Assembly (NCBI RefSeq): GCF_038002605.1
Contig: NZ_JBBOCT010000001.1
Span: 2,728,001 to 2,792,000, forward strand
Length of the DNA: 64,000 bases
Source of the DNA: Bacillus sp. FSL K6-3431
Lineage (GTDB): Bacteria; Bacillota; Bacilli; Bacillales; Bacillaceae_C
Reading direction: 5' to 3'
This document shows positions 36,027 to 46,357 of this stretch, piece after piece (the first letter of the stretch is position 1; each line of letters opens with the position of its first letter). Both the position numbers and the translations under genes were made by a program. The notes under the pieces were generated by a model, which was given only the letters and a program-made list of their open reading frames with translations, ran no database searches and was not told where the DNA came from.

Positions 36027-38093
36027 CTATTTTAATTTCAATAAATTATTTAAAAGATTTGGTTTATCCTTTTTTATAATAAACGAAAGATTTCCATGTG
36101 GATTAGTATAATATGGTTCAATAGAAATTCCCTGCTTATTACCGATAAGTTTCTTTCGGGTTACCTTCGCTGAATTACTTTTTTTATATCCTATCCTTTT
36201 TTCACGATAAAAGTTATTACTATATAAAAATAAATTAATGTCCCAAATACCTTCATATGCCTTGGCGTCTTTCTTGAAGTCGTTAAAACAGAATGTAATA
36301 TTGATAGTACCATCTGGTCTAATCTCGATGGATTCTCCAACATCAAATTCCTTTTTACTTTCTCTTTCCCTTAAGATAGCTTTTACTTTCAAATCATTTA
36401 ATTTATTCAATTCTATCTCTGGTATTAGTGTTATTTTTCCTTCAATTGAGTAAGAACATTCTTCTTCGGACACCCAATCAGCATGCTCCATATAAAAATC
36501 ATAATTCTCTATGTTTTTCTTGTTGGTTCTATTGTCCACAATATCATGAAATAGATTCGACCAATTTGATATAAACTTTTCATTTGAAAACTCTTTTGAT
36601 TTTATCCGACTATTGTGGGAAAACTCCATTAATCGTTCTTGATCTGATAACATATGGATGATTTTTTTTGCTAATGAATCAATGTCATTCGGTTTAACAA
36701 GATAACCGTTAATACCGTCATCAATCATATCCCTAGGTCCATACTTAATATCATAGCAAATTAATGGGCAACCATGAGTCATACTTTCAACTAATGACAA
36801 TCCAAACCCTTCATATTTACTAGTGAGCATAGAAAAAGAAGATTCTTCAAAAGTTACATCCGGCGAATTTGTGTAACCCATTAAAAAAACATTTTCACCC
36901 AGATCTAAATCCTTTATAAGCTTAGCTAAATTACTTTCTTCATCACCAAAACCATAAATCTCAAGTTTCGCATGTGGGATTTCTTTTACAACTTTTGCAT
37001 AAGCTTTAATTGCATGGTCAATTTGCTTCTCTTCATGATATCTAGCCATCATGACACCTGTATATTTTTTTCTTTCAAAATTAGATCTCTGATTTATAGG
37101 TATATCATTTTCTATAGAATGGGGTATTACAAAATAATTATTTCTTACACCAAATCTTTCTACTATGTCATCCTTTTGGTGATTTGTTAATAGCACTAAT
37201 GCATCTACATTGTTTAAATTATTAAGGACGGGTCTATTTCCTAGCCTTATAACAGAATCTACATGATACGGAGGTCTTAAATGAGTACTGTGTGTCATAA
37301 AGATTCGATAAATATGATTACCTTTTAATTTCATTATAGCTGTATCAATCGCTCTTCCATCTACAACCAAAAAGTTATTTTTATTACTGTCTAGATAAGC
37401 ATCTAACCAATGCACTCTTAAATCGTCTATATTATAAAAAACTTTTACTTTATTCTTTGTGAATAAATGTATTCTTTCTATTTCACTCTTCTCGTTTACA
37501 GTTTTATACCAAATATTCAAATAGCACTGACCCGAACTATTAAAATACAACTCTTGTCTAGGCAAACTAGGGCTGTTTAAATAATCCACATGAATTTCTT
37601 TTCTTTTATGCCCATAAGAATCGTATTCTTCTCTTTTAATTTTATAATGATTTTCATCAAAGTAATCAATAAATTTAAGCTTACTGTCAGCTCTTTCGAA
37701 ACTTTTATACATTCTATACATTCCATTTTCGAAATATCTAAAACAATTTCGATTTGGTACGGGATCAATTGCATATCTGTCATCTTCTATAGGATGAATA
37801 ATTAATTTTTTTGATGTTGTGTCTCCAGAAAGGCTAGCAAACATATTAATTAATCTGATGTTTTTAGGAATATACTTTTCTTTATCTAACATCTCTCTTA
37901 TTTGATCATAGTCAGTATTATGATTGAAAGTTAGTATTTCAGGCTGTACATCTGCGTATTCAGAGAAAAGTTGTGCTCTCCTAAGCATAGCAGTTGTTAA
38001 TCCTCCAAAGCTTTCGCCAACATTAGTTAACAAGAAATAATAATTAGATTCTTTAGAAAAACTCACTTTGATCAATACACCCCTTATAATCAC
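36027..38093 (-). CDS. TagE-like poly(glycerol/ribitol-phosphate) alpha-glucosyltransferase
   Basis: About 680 residues, near B. subtilis TagE in length. It opens FLLTNVGESFGGLTTAMLRR, as TagE does. The GT4 domain follows (YTGVMMARYHEEKQIDHAIK, LEIYGFGDEE, FSMLTSKYEGFGLSLVESM, YDIKYGPRDMI). Residues from about 545 form an extra beta-rich C-terminal domain resembling the N-terminal domain of the 42138 phosphotransferase. It adds glucose from UDP-glucose to the teichoic acid backbone. The true start is uncertain: GTG 38093, TTG 38075 (AAGGGG four bases upstream) or GTG 38066. Confidence 0.85.
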   Translation of the reverse strand: MIIRGVLIKVSFSKESNYYFLLTNVGESFGGLTTAMLRRAQLFSEYADVQPEILTFNHNTDYDQIREMLDKEKYIPKNIRLINMFASLSGDTTSKKLIIHPIEDDRYAIDPVPNRNCFRYFENGMYRMYKSFERADSKLKFIDYFDENHYKIKREEYDSYGHKRKEIHVDYLNSPSLPRQELYFNSSGQCYLNIWYKTVNEKSEIERIHLFTKNKVKVFYNIDDLRVHWLDAYLDSNKNNFLVVDGRAIDTAIMKLKGNHIYRIFMTHSTHLRPPYHVDSVIRLGNRPVLNNLNNVDALVLLTNHQKDDIVERFGVRNNYFVIPHSIENDIPINQRSNFERKKYTGVMMARYHEEKQIDHAIKAYAKVVKEIPHAKLEIYGFGDEESNLAKLIKDLDLGENVFLMGYTNSPDVTFEESSFSMLTSKYEGFGLSLVESMTHGCPLICYDIKYGPRDMIDDGINGYLVKPNDIDSLAKKIIHMLSDQERLMEFSHNSRIKSKEFSNEKFISNWSNLFHDIVDNRTNKKNIENYDFYMEHADWVSEEECSYSIEGKITLIPEIELNKLNDLKVKAILRERESKKEFDVGESIEIRPDGTINITFCFNDFKKDAKAYEGIWDINLFLYSNNFYREKRIGYKKSNSAKVTRKKLIGNKQGISIEPYYTNPHGNLSFIIKKDKPNLLNNLLKLK

Positions 38094-38193
38094 TATTAAC
38101 CTTGGTTTGACCCTAACTCGAACAATAACCGTATCATTTAATTAGTCTTTGTTGATATTATATTATCTGTTGATAGTACAATACCGTACTATA

Positions 38194-38994
38194 CTATTTC
38201 AATGCTTTTTGCTGGCGCTCTAATCCAGCCTGTTTATAGGCTTCTTTTTCATCCTTTGACATTTTTTGATATAGTTTTAAAAACTCTTCATATTTAGGTA
38301 TTACTTCATCGACAGTCCCAAATTGTTTCACCATACCATATTCTAGCCATAGTATTTTTTCACAGAATTGTTTCATTTGACCAATGGAGTGACTCACAAA
38401 GATCATAGTTTTTCCTTTTTCTTTAAATTCTTTCATTTTACTTAAGCTTTTTTCAGCAAATGCTTTGTCACCTACTGACAATGCTTCGTCAATAATTAAT
38501 ATTTCTGGATCCACATTTACAGATATTGCAAAGCCTAGTCTTGATTTCATACCACTCGAATATGATTTTACAGGTTGATCAATAAATTTTCCTAGCTCCG
38601 AGAATTCGATAATTTCTGGCTCTAAAGACTTAATTTCTTCTTTACTAAATCCAAGCATTAATAGCTTAAGCTCTATATTATCCCTGCCAGATAAATCACC
38701 ATTTAAACCCGAAGCAACAGCAATTAAAGATGCTTGTCCATTCACTTCGACTGATCCTGATGTTTCGGGTACAATACCAGCGATTATATTTGACAGTGTT
38801 GATTTACCTGAACCATTTATTCCAATAAATCCAACAACATCGCCTTTTTCAGCCTCAAAACTAACATCGGCAAGAGCATAAAAATCTTCCCCATGACTTT
38901 TGGGTGAAATTAAATCTAATATACGCTCTTTCGTTCCACTATAAAGTTTATATTTCTTCGTTATTTCGTTAACAATAATTGCACTTTTCATCAT
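38194..38994 (-). CDS. tagH: Teichoic acid export ATP-binding protein TagH
   Basis: About 266 residues from ATG 38994 (ATGATG; the second ATG is equally possible). Walker A GINGSGKST, signature SYSSGMKSRLGFA and Walker B PEILIIDEALSVGD define an ABC-2 type exporter ATPase. Length matches S. aureus TarH; it lacks the long C-terminal extension of B. subtilis TagH. With TagG, encoded immediately upstream, it exports undecaprenyl-linked wall teichoic acid to the outer membrane face. Confidence 0.93.
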   Translation of the reverse strand: MMKSAIIVNEITKKYKLYSGTKERILDLISPKSHGEDFYALADVSFEAEKGDVVGFIGINGSGKSTLSNIIAGIVPETSGSVEVNGQASLIAVASGLNGDLSGRDNIELKLLMLGFSKEEIKSLEPEIIEFSELGKFIDQPVKSYSSGMKSRLGFAISVNVDPEILIIDEALSVGDKAFAEKSLSKMKEFKEKGKTMIFVSHSIGQMKQFCEKILWLEYGMVKQFGTVDEVIPKYEEFLKLYQKMSKDEKEAYKQAGLERQQKALK

Positions 38995-39006
38995 TATCAC
39001 AACCAA

Positions 39007-39825
39007 TTATAAATAATCTATAAAATGTCTTCTAAATTTAACGTGTACTATAGAACCGATAATAAATAGTCCTATAACTACTGCCCAAAAATAAAGCGTG
39101 TATTGCCAGTTTTCAATGAAATACCAATCCAAACCAAACAATGCTGAACGATAACCCTCGATTAAATAATACAATGGGTTTAGTTTCATAATCGTCGGTA
39201 ATGGTTCTTCTAAGCTTGTTATCTGCCATAGTATTGGTGATAAATACAGAAGCATACGTAATGTTGCATTTAGAAACATGTGAACATCTCTTATAATAGT
39301 TGAAAAGGTTGACGTGATAAGAGAGATAGCGAATATTAAACAAAAAGTAGCGAATATAAAATAAAAAAATTGTAAAAAATAAATGGTCAAATAATAACCA
39401 GATAACTGAAATATTGCGATTGTAATTACTAACATAATAATGTGAATATAGAATTGCGAAAACAATACAATATTCGGTATTACACTCATTGGAAAGTTCA
39501 TCTTTGAGAGCATCCGAAGTCTAGTGTAAATGGACTTCGATCCTTGAATCGTAGCCTGATAAAAGAAGTTCCATAATATAAAACCACCTAATAACCAAAG
39601 AATAAAAGGAACATCCATTCCAGGTGCGACTTCAACGTCAGCCCTTTGCCTTATACTCCCAAACACAAACCAGTATATGAGAATTTGAATAACAGGGTTT
39701 ATAATTTCCCACGCTGTACCTAAGTAATTGCTTTTATTGTTACTTTTTAATTCATATAGTGAAAGCCTTCTAATTAGATAAAAGTTCTCTATTTGCTCTT
39801 TAATAACATTAATTGCAGATTTCAT
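39007..39825 (-). CDS. tagG: Teichoic acid export permease TagG
   Basis: 272 residues, ABC-2 membrane protein with six helices. NYLGTAWEIINPVIQILIYW and FILWLLGGFILWNFF are typical of TagG/TarG. It forms the channel with TagH. GAAAGGA lies upstream of ATG 39825. Both tagG and tagH products begin MKSAI, a curious local similarity. Confidence 0.93.
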   Translation of the reverse strand: MKSAINVIKEQIENFYLIRRLSLYELKSNNKSNYLGTAWEIINPVIQILIYWFVFGSIRQRADVEVAPGMDVPFILWLLGGFILWNFFYQATIQGSKSIYTRLRMLSKMNFPMSVIPNIVLFSQFYIHIIMLVITIAIFQLSGYYLTIYFLQFFYFIFATFCLIFAISLITSTFSTIIRDVHMFLNATLRMLLYLSPILWQITSLEEPLPTIMKLNPLYYLIEGYRSALFGLDWYFIENWQYTLYFWAVVIGLFIIGSIVHVKFRRHFIDYL

Positions 39826-39980
39826 TCTTATATCCTTTCATATCTATATATAAACATATTTACTTTATATAATACATGACTAAATTATACAGGCATCGGA
39901 CCCAAAAGACAATAAAGAGCAAGAGCCCTAGACAAAAGGGAGTATTTCATTGGTTAAGCTACCTCTTCTTTCTTGTAGGT

Positions 39981-40220
39981 TCAATCCATTTTTTGCGACT
40001 TTTCCATGGCTTTTAACATCCATTCATCAGCCCGTTTTTCCATCCACTCAAAGTCTTTATTTACTTCAAGGATCTCTTTTCTCAACATTTCATTTTCTTT
40101 TCCTAGTTGCATGATTATTTCTATAAGCCTAAATCCATACTCTTTTGTACTCGAGTTACCTTTATTCAAAGCATTAAAGTGATCTTTCATCTTTTGAACC
40201 TCAGCAATTTCACGTTTCAT
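39981..40220 (-). CDS. Small coiled-coil protein of unknown function
   Basis: 79 residues from ATG 40220, six bases after GAGGTGG; the frame extends upstream to 40241 without a better site. Highly charged and helical, with heptad-like spacing (EIIMQLGKENEMLRKEILEV), no signal peptide and no membrane helix. It sits between the tagB-like gene and tagG. Not recognised; may be a cytoplasmic coiled-coil accessory protein. The good ribosome site supports translation. Confidence 0.6.
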   Translation of the reverse strand: MKREIAEVQKMKDHFNALNKGNSSTKEYGFRLIEIIMQLGKENEMLRKEILEVNKDFEWMEKRADEWMLKAMEKSQKMD

Positions 40221-40332
40221 TTCTTCCACCTCGATTAACATTAAGATATATCTTAATGTTATTCGGGAAACGAGGGATTAATGCAATTTCTCGATGCTAA
40301 TAGACATCAAACCATATACTATTGGTTACCTT

Positions 40333-41517
40333 TCACTTCATGCGAATGGAATCTTTCTTAAACATATATTGTACTATACTTTTACTGGAATGACCTTTGG
40401 AGTATTTATTCCATTCCTCCGCATAATCCTTTATTTGTTTAAAATCAAATTGTTTTTCCTTCAATAAATAGATGACATCATCCGTTTGCTTTACAATTGG
40501 TCCCGGAACCATCTGCTCATAATGATCCAATAAACCTCTTTCTTTTGAATAAGTTTCTAAGTCATATGCAAAGAAAATCATCGGTTTGTTTAATAGCGAG
40601 AATTCATAAGGAAGTGACGAATAATCTGTTATCAAGTAGTCGCCAAATAATAATAATTCATTTATATCATAGTTCGAAGATGAATAATCATAAACAAATT
40701 CTGGATATTGCTCTGAATAATTGATTGTACTCTTCACAGCTGGATGTAATCTTAATAACAGAACGTAATTTTCTGCCAATTCATTCATCATTTTTTCTAA
40801 ATCCAGTTTCATTTCAAATTGATCCAATTGATTGTCTCGATAGGTGGGAGCATAAAGAATCTTTTTTTTATTTTTTATTTCCGGTACTTCCTTATTCAGG
40901 TTGTCAAGAATATTTTTATGAAGTACTTCATTGTAAAAAAAGTCTGTACGTGGAATACCCGTTCTTAGTATATTGTCATTCGAGAGGTCGAAAGCCTTGA
41001 TAAACGTCTTTGCCATGACATCCGATCCAACGACCACTTTATGAAATTTTTTATATACTTGCAAAAATCGTTTTTTGGCTCTGTTGCTACGCTTCTTTAT
41101 AGATAAATCTTCTAATCCAAACTTTTTGATCGCCCCTGAAGCATGCCATAATTGTATACATTCTACTTCTTGTTTAAAATCAGTTACTGCTAAAAAGCCA
41201 AAATAATTATCAATAAAAATATACTTAGAAGTCGCTAAATGATAAATAGATTTGAACATATTTAACAGATTTAATGGAATTAATTTAATACCTTGCTTTG
41301 AACGAAAGTATCTGTCGCTAGAGCCTTTATACAGAACAACTACTTCCACAGGCGCTTTTTGCTCTCGTATCTCTTCGTATACATATTGACTATTATCACC
41401 AAAAGAAACGACGAAAGTCACTTTTTCTTTAAGTGGGAAGAGATTGAAAAAGTTGAAAATAAGCTTAAAAACAGATAAGTACACCGTAATAAAAACTTCT
41501 CTAACCATTTTCCACAC
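40333..41517 (-). CDS. CDP-glycerol glycerophosphotransferase, TagB/TarB-like
   Basis: 394 residues, close to the length of TagB. Signature blocks of the Glyphos_transf family are present: IQLWHASGAIKKFG, LRTGIPRTDFFY, ILYAPTYRDNQ, LLRLHPAV, YLITDYSSLPYEFSLLNKPM and PGPIV. Its start lies 17 bases inside tagD. By size and neighbour it most likely adds the first glycerol phosphate to the ManNAc-GlcNAc lipid linker, using CDP-glycerol made by TagD; TarF-like chain initiation is an alternative. Confidence 0.85.
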   Translation of the reverse strand: MWKMVREVFITVYLSVFKLIFNFFNLFPLKEKVTFVVSFGDNSQYVYEEIREQKAPVEVVVLYKGSSDRYFRSKQGIKLIPLNLLNMFKSIYHLATSKYIFIDNYFGFLAVTDFKQEVECIQLWHASGAIKKFGLEDLSIKKRSNRAKKRFLQVYKKFHKVVVGSDVMAKTFIKAFDLSNDNILRTGIPRTDFFYNEVLHKNILDNLNKEVPEIKNKKKILYAPTYRDNQLDQFEMKLDLEKMMNELAENYVLLLRLHPAVKSTINYSEQYPEFVYDYSSSNYDINELLLFGDYLITDYSSLPYEFSLLNKPMIFFAYDLETYSKERGLLDHYEQMVPGPIVKQTDDVIYLLKEKQFDFKQIKDYAEEWNKYSKGHSSKSIVQYMFKKDSIRMK

Positions 41518-41899
41518 AGTTAATATCCGTTTTAATTTGGGAAGTGGATACTCCTTGCGTTCGGGGTAAATAAATTACTTCACAATATTGTTTTAAAAAA
41601 TCAAAGTGTCCTTCCCAATCGTCTCCCATTACAAAGAGATCAATTTCATGTTTCAGCACATCTTGAACTTTTTGATCCCAACTATGTTCGGATATGACTT
41701 CATCAACAAACCTAATGGATTCTAGAATAATCTTCCGATTCTCAAAGCTATGATACGATTCCTTTTTCTTTTCCTCATTAAATGAATCTGCTGACAAACC
41801 AACAACTAAATAATCTCCTAAATCCTTCGCTCTTTTTAACAAATTAATATGTCCAATATGGAGCAAATCAAACGTTCCATATGTTAGCACCTTTTTCAT
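41501..41899 (-). CDS. tagD: Glycerol-3-phosphate cytidylyltransferase
   Basis: 132 residues, the usual TagD length. The nucleotidyltransferase motif HIGH is in GTFDLLHIGHINLLKRA, and RTQGVSTSQIK matches the C-terminal RTxGISTT block. It makes CDP-glycerol from CTP and glycerol-3-phosphate. AAGGAGATG precedes ATG 41899. Its presence beside TarI/TarJ shows that both glycerol and ribitol phosphate units are used. Confidence 0.95.
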   Translation of the reverse strand: MKKVLTYGTFDLLHIGHINLLKRAKDLGDYLVVGLSADSFNEEKKKESYHSFENRKIILESIRFVDEVISEHSWDQKVQDVLKHEIDLFVMGDDWEGHFDFLKQYCEVIYLPRTQGVSTSQIKTDINCVENG

Positions 41900-42095
41900 T
41901 GATTATCATCTCCTTACCTAGCTAAATAACTCGGTAATCGAAAGTAATTTCACATAAGCTTTTTTATAAAACAACGACTGAGTATTAATCTTGCATATTT
42001 CTCATTATATATTCCCTATCTAATTATTTCAAACGGCTAGGAAATAGGTTCTTTATCCAATTAGATGATGGATAAAGGTGTTTTCTATAATAGAA

Positions 42096-42129
42096 AACCC
42101 TGATAGAAAAGACGCTTTCTTTCAGGGTT
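42096..42129 (-). terminator. Terminator after the long phosphotransferase gene
   Basis: AACCCTGA (42096-42103) pairs with TCAGGGTT (42122-42129), with GAAAG/CTTTC inside; the minus strand continues TTTTCTATT. It separates tarIJ-transferases from tagD onward. Confidence 0.7.
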
Positions 42130-42137
42130 ACCTTTAT

Positions 42138-44027
42138 TTATTTACTATCAGAATCCTGATTATCCAATATCAATTGATCAACAACGCGTTTGCTTGATTC
42201 ACCATCATGATCATCAAAAAAGTATTCGATGAAAGGCTTTATTTTTTCCATTTTAAACTCCTTATTATCTATTGTTTCGATAAGCTCATCAGTGGAACGC
42301 ACAAGCGGTCCCGGTATAAACGAACTGAAATCATAATAGAAATCTCTTTTTTGTACATATTCTTCCACATCATAAGCAAAGAAAATCATTGGTTTATTAA
42401 GTAGCGCATATTCAAAACAAACAGATGAATAATCTGTTATTAGTATATCCGTGATAAATAATAAATCATTAATTTCACGGTAGGAAGAGAAATTGTAAAA
42501 GAATTCTTTGTATTGATAAGGAATATTAAAGTCATTTTTTACAAATGGATGAATTTTAAATAGAAATACATATTCATCCTTCAATTCATTATAAAGCCTC
42601 TCTAAATTGAGCACTTCCATTGGATAATGGGCAGATTGTTGACCATTCCCTCTAAATGTGGGAGCAAAAGTAATTACCTTTTTATCTCGAAGAAATGGGA
42701 ATTCTGCATACAGCTGCTCTCTTATCTGTGATTTATATTTTTCATCAAAGAAAATATCTGTACGCGGTATGCCGGTTGAAATAACTTTCTCTTCATCAAT
42801 TCCAAACCCCTCAGCATAATACTTGGCAACATTCTTTGAACTTACAATTGCTTTTGTATAATTACGGTGGTTTATCGATGTAGGTGAAGGTCCCCCTGGT
42901 CTTCCTATTCGACTAAATCCGAATGTTTTAAAAGCACCAACAGCATGCCAGAGTTGTATTAACTCTGCATTTTTTCTAATCTTTAAAGGATAGACCATCG
43001 GGTAAAAATCATCTAATAAAATAAACTTTGAAGTTGCTAAATGATAGGCTAGACTTTTTATTTCCTTCAAACTCTTTTTTTCTCCTACCTCTTCTTTAAA
43101 CATAAATTGATAATCTAACTCTAAATTCCTTTTACGCATTTCTTCATATACAAATAAAAAGTTTCCATCCAACTCTGTTCTGCTGTCAGAGGCAAACAAA
43201 ACTTTATTTTCTTTTATAGGTAGTAGGCAATACATTTTATACATTATTCTAAATCCTACAGAATGAATAAATCTGTACAATATCCCTCGTTTATACTTAA
43301 CCGCATCCAAGCCCATTTCTTTTGGGTCAAAATCCTTTAATTTCGAAGATATAATTTTCAATGTCTTTACTGACTGGTCGTACGTGGCCAATAAATTAAA
43401 TTTCATTTCCCGTTTTGCTGTGAAATATTCCATTTTTGCAGAATGAAAACCTTTTTCTAAAAAGGATTCGACATTACCAAGTGTAAAGACTTTTTTATAT
43501 CGTCTATCACCCAAAACATGGACCTCAGTCTCTATATAAACCTTATATTCTGAATCTGGAAGAGGACGATTATTGGGGATGATAGTAGCAAAGTTAATTT
43601 CACCTTCAAAACCAGACCATTGATATAGATCATCTATTTCCTCTTCTAACTCCATGCTTTTAACAGGTATATCTTTCAAGGATATGATAAATTCTCTACC
43701 TGATTTATCTTTTAAAATCAATCGTGTTTTTACTAAATCTTCGTCGTTCATCAAAATATCTTCCAGGTAGAAATACCCTTTGATACTCATAATAGGTCCA
43801 TTCCACTGTAATGAAGTTACTTTACGATGGGGAATGATGGTTTCTTCCTCACCAGCCAATTCAGTAATTAATGGAAGTGATTCGCCCAGACTTTCCTTTT
43901 TTATAATTATCCGATCATCTTCAATAATAAACTGCTTATCATTATCCATATTATCAACATGATCTGGCTTTTGACGTGCAGATTTGAACAATATCCTTTT
44001 TAACTTTCTTCCTACCCTTAAAAACAT
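42138..44027 (-). CDS. Long CDP-glycerol/CDP-ribitol phosphotransferase (TagF/TarL-like)
   Basis: About 629 residues from ATG 44027 (MFLRVGRKLKRIL), eight bases after GGGAG. An N-terminal beta-rich domain (about 20-190) precedes the Glyphos_transf domain with LIQLWHAVGAFKTFG, STGIPRTDIFFD, ITFAPTFRGNGQQ, FLFKIHPFVKND, ILITDYSSVCFEYALLNKP and GPLVRST. Such two-domain members polymerise glycerol or ribitol phosphate. Lying just downstream of tarI and tarJ it is most likely the poly(ribitol phosphate) polymerase TarL/TarK, though sequence alone does not settle the donor. Confidence 0.87.
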   Translation of the reverse strand: MFLRVGRKLKRILFKSARQKPDHVDNMDNDKQFIIEDDRIIIKKESLGESLPLITELAGEEETIIPHRKVTSLQWNGPIMSIKGYFYLEDILMNDEDLVKTRLILKDKSGREFIISLKDIPVKSMELEEEIDDLYQWSGFEGEINFATIIPNNRPLPDSEYKVYIETEVHVLGDRRYKKVFTLGNVESFLEKGFHSAKMEYFTAKREMKFNLLATYDQSVKTLKIISSKLKDFDPKEMGLDAVKYKRGILYRFIHSVGFRIMYKMYCLLPIKENKVLFASDSRTELDGNFLFVYEEMRKRNLELDYQFMFKEEVGEKKSLKEIKSLAYHLATSKFILLDDFYPMVYPLKIRKNAELIQLWHAVGAFKTFGFSRIGRPGGPSPTSINHRNYTKAIVSSKNVAKYYAEGFGIDEEKVISTGIPRTDIFFDEKYKSQIREQLYAEFPFLRDKKVITFAPTFRGNGQQSAHYPMEVLNLERLYNELKDEYVFLFKIHPFVKNDFNIPYQYKEFFYNFSSYREINDLLFITDILITDYSSVCFEYALLNKPMIFFAYDVEEYVQKRDFYYDFSSFIPGPLVRSTDELIETIDNKEFKMEKIKPFIEYFFDDHDGESSKRVVDQLILDNQDSDSK

Positions 44028-44112
44028 TCTTTCTACTCCCATCTAAAATGAAGTTCTTCATTAGCATGAACACAAATATGAAAAGGAGATTAAATAAAAG
44101 TTAATCCCCTGT

Positions 44113-45315
44113 CTACCTGTTTATAATACCATTATTATTTGCAAATAAATCAGCGACAATCCGTTTACTAGCTCTTCCATCTAAATAATCAAAAAATCGA
44201 TCTCTAAAAACGGTGATTACATCCATATCATAAGACCCATTTTTTATCCAGTTGCCAAGAGTCTCTGTTTCTGTAAAGAGAGGGCCGGGTATAAACGATT
44301 TATACTCAAAATAAAAATCACGCTCTTTTATATATTCTTCTATATCGGTCGCAAAAAATGCTATTGGTCGTTTTAAGATACTATAATCGAAAATAATAGA
44401 AGAATAATCAGTAATCAGTACATCTGCTATGGTTAATAATTCTTCAATATTTAATTCTCCTTGAATATGGCAAACAAAGTCGCGCTCTTTTTCATCCAAA
44501 TGGATACTGTTATTCATATAAGGATGAAGATGAATGATTAACGCATAATCTTCACCAATAATACTTTTTAACAAGCCAAAGTCTATTGGACAGCTGAAAC
44601 TTTCTTGGTAATGACTACTTCCACGGAATGTAGGAGCATAAAGTAGCAACTTTTTATTTTTGAATTTAGGAAATAATGTATTGAATTTTACTGTATTACT
44701 TTTCAGTTCATCATTATTAAAGAAATAATCTGTACGTGGCAGTCCCAATGGGTGTATTTTCTCTTTCGACATACCAAATGCTTCAGCGTAATAAGGTACA
44801 ACAGAAGTAGAGCTTACATATACTTTCGAATAATTAGAATGAATTTTCACATGTTTTAAATACTCAGTACTTGGTCCAAATGATTTGTTTATCGTACTTA
44901 AACCAAATTTTTTAAAAGCACCCGCTGCGTGCCATAATTGAATAATCTCTGTTCCCTTCCTAGGTTTAATAACATATATAGGAAAGTAGAAATCATCGAC
45001 AATAAAATATTTAGATGTTGCAAGTGCATAACATGCTTTTATCATATGAAGAAAATAATTCCACTTTCCAAATATGGAACTGTCATATTTTTTAAAAAGA
45101 AAATTACTTCTATAGTCTTTATGATACTGTTCTAATTCTTCATGTACATAAAATAAGTTACCTTCTAGTTTTTCCGAACGATAGGAAGCAAAGGTTATCT
45201 TCTTTTTATTAATTGGAAAGAGAAAACAAAACATGAAAAAGGCAATGCGAATTAAAGTGCTTATTATTAGTGTTGGAATCATCTTTAATTTCACATTAAA
45301 AGCCGCCTTTCTCAT
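44113..45315 (-). CDS. CDP-glycerol/ribitol phosphotransferase-family protein
   Basis: 400 residues with a single Glyphos_transf domain: IQLWHAAGAFKKFGLSTIN, GLPRTDYFF, LLYAPTFRGSSHYQES, IHLHPYMNN, ITDYSSIIFDYSILKRPI and PGPLFTETE. An N-terminal hydrophobic stretch (PTLIISTLIRIAFFMFCFLF) suggests membrane association. It lies 16 bases after tarJ, with no strong ribosome site visible, so coupling is likely. It may be a TarF-like chain initiator between linker and ribitol polymer. Confidence 0.85.
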   Translation of the reverse strand: MRKAAFNVKLKMIPTLIISTLIRIAFFMFCFLFPINKKKITFASYRSEKLEGNLFYVHEELEQYHKDYRSNFLFKKYDSSIFGKWNYFLHMIKACYALATSKYFIVDDFYFPIYVIKPRKGTEIIQLWHAAGAFKKFGLSTINKSFGPSTEYLKHVKIHSNYSKVYVSSTSVVPYYAEAFGMSKEKIHPLGLPRTDYFFNNDELKSNTVKFNTLFPKFKNKKLLLYAPTFRGSSHYQESFSCPIDFGLLKSIIGEDYALIIHLHPYMNNSIHLDEKERDFVCHIQGELNIEELLTIADVLITDYSSIIFDYSILKRPIAFFATDIEEYIKERDFYFEYKSFIPGPLFTETETLGNWIKNGSYDMDVITVFRDRFFDYLDGRASKRIVADLFANNNGIINR

Positions 45316-45331
45316 GTTTAAGAATGTCCAA

Positions 45332-46357
45332 TTATATTTTCCATTCCATTACTGTTTTCCCCCAAGAAGAGATCAAATCCTTTTCAAAAGCTGTAATTAT
45401 ATCTTGGATAGTTCTAACTTCTACTACATCTCCTACAAGAGTACTTAAATATTCCACAAATTCAGGGTGTTCCTTCATAAATTCGACCGTATTAACAAAA
45501 TCAGAACGACCGCTACGACTACTACCAATTACGGTTATTCCTTTTTCCAGTATCATTCTTGTATTAATTTCTACAGGGTATTCGGAAACACCCATAATTG
45601 AAATGGAACCTTCAGGAAATAAATGTTCAATTATTTGATTAATCGCGTATTGGCTACCTTTTCCACCTACTGCTTCAAATGCATGGTCAATATGCAGATC
45701 TTCAGGAATTTCATCTATTTGATACGCTTCATCAACAAATGAAAAGCGATCTAGTTTATATTGATTTTTACCGAAAATAATTACTTTGCTATCTTTATAA
45801 CGTCTTTTTAAAATTAATGAGGTGATATATCCGAGATTTCCATCCCCCCACACGCCAAATACTTGACGACGACCATGAGCTTTTCCTTCAAAACGAACGA
45901 GAGAATGCATAGCAATGGTAATTAATTCGATAAATGCAGCTACGTGCTGATCTATTACTTTAGGGAGTTCCACAAGTCTATCACGATTTAAAAAAACGTA
46001 ATCTTGCATAAATCCATCATATCCACTAGATCTAAATATGCTACTTCTTAAATAATTTTCTGCCACAATATCGTCAGTTTCAGTTGGCGTATTGGGAATC
46101 ATAACAACCTGCGTTCCTGTATCTATTTCTCCCGATGGATCATAAACAACTTTACCTATCCCTTCGTGAATTAGAGCCATAGGCAGTTTTTTGGCCATCG
46201 CTTCTTTACCGCGTGTTCCCGTATAATATCTTTGGTCAGCTGCACAAATAGAAAGATGTGTTGGACGAACTACAATATAATCCGATTGGAGAGATCTATC
46301 CTTATATGTTACCTCAAATTGACGTGGGGACACTAAGCGATATACTTGATTTATCAT
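45332..46357 (-). CDS. tarJ: Ribitol-5-phosphate dehydrogenase TarJ
   Basis: 341 residues, zinc-dependent alcohol dehydrogenase family. The cysteine in [13 protein letters not shown] lies at the metal-site position, and [18 protein letters not shown] is the nucleotide fold. It reduces ribulose-5-phosphate to ribitol-5-phosphate with NADPH. Its start overlaps the tarI stop by 4 bases, as in S. aureus and B. subtilis W23, which supports the naming. Confidence 0.93.
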   Translation of the reverse strand: MINQVYRLVSPRQFEVTYKDRSLQSDYIVVRPTHLSICAADQRYYTGTRGKEAMAKKLPMALIHEGIGKVVYDPSGEIDTGTQVVMIPNTPTETDDIVAENYLRSSIFRSSGYDGFMQDYVFLNRDRLVELPKVIDQHVAAFIELITIAMHSLVRFEGKAHGRRQVFGVWGDGNLGYITSLILKRRYKDSKVIIFGKNQYKLDRFSFVDEAYQIDEIPEDLHIDHAFEAVGGKGSQYAINQIIEHLFPEGSISIMGVSEYPVEINTRMILEKGITVIGSSRSGRSDFVNTVEFMKEHPEFVEYLSTLVGDVVEVRTIQDIITAFEKDLISSWGKTVMEWKI

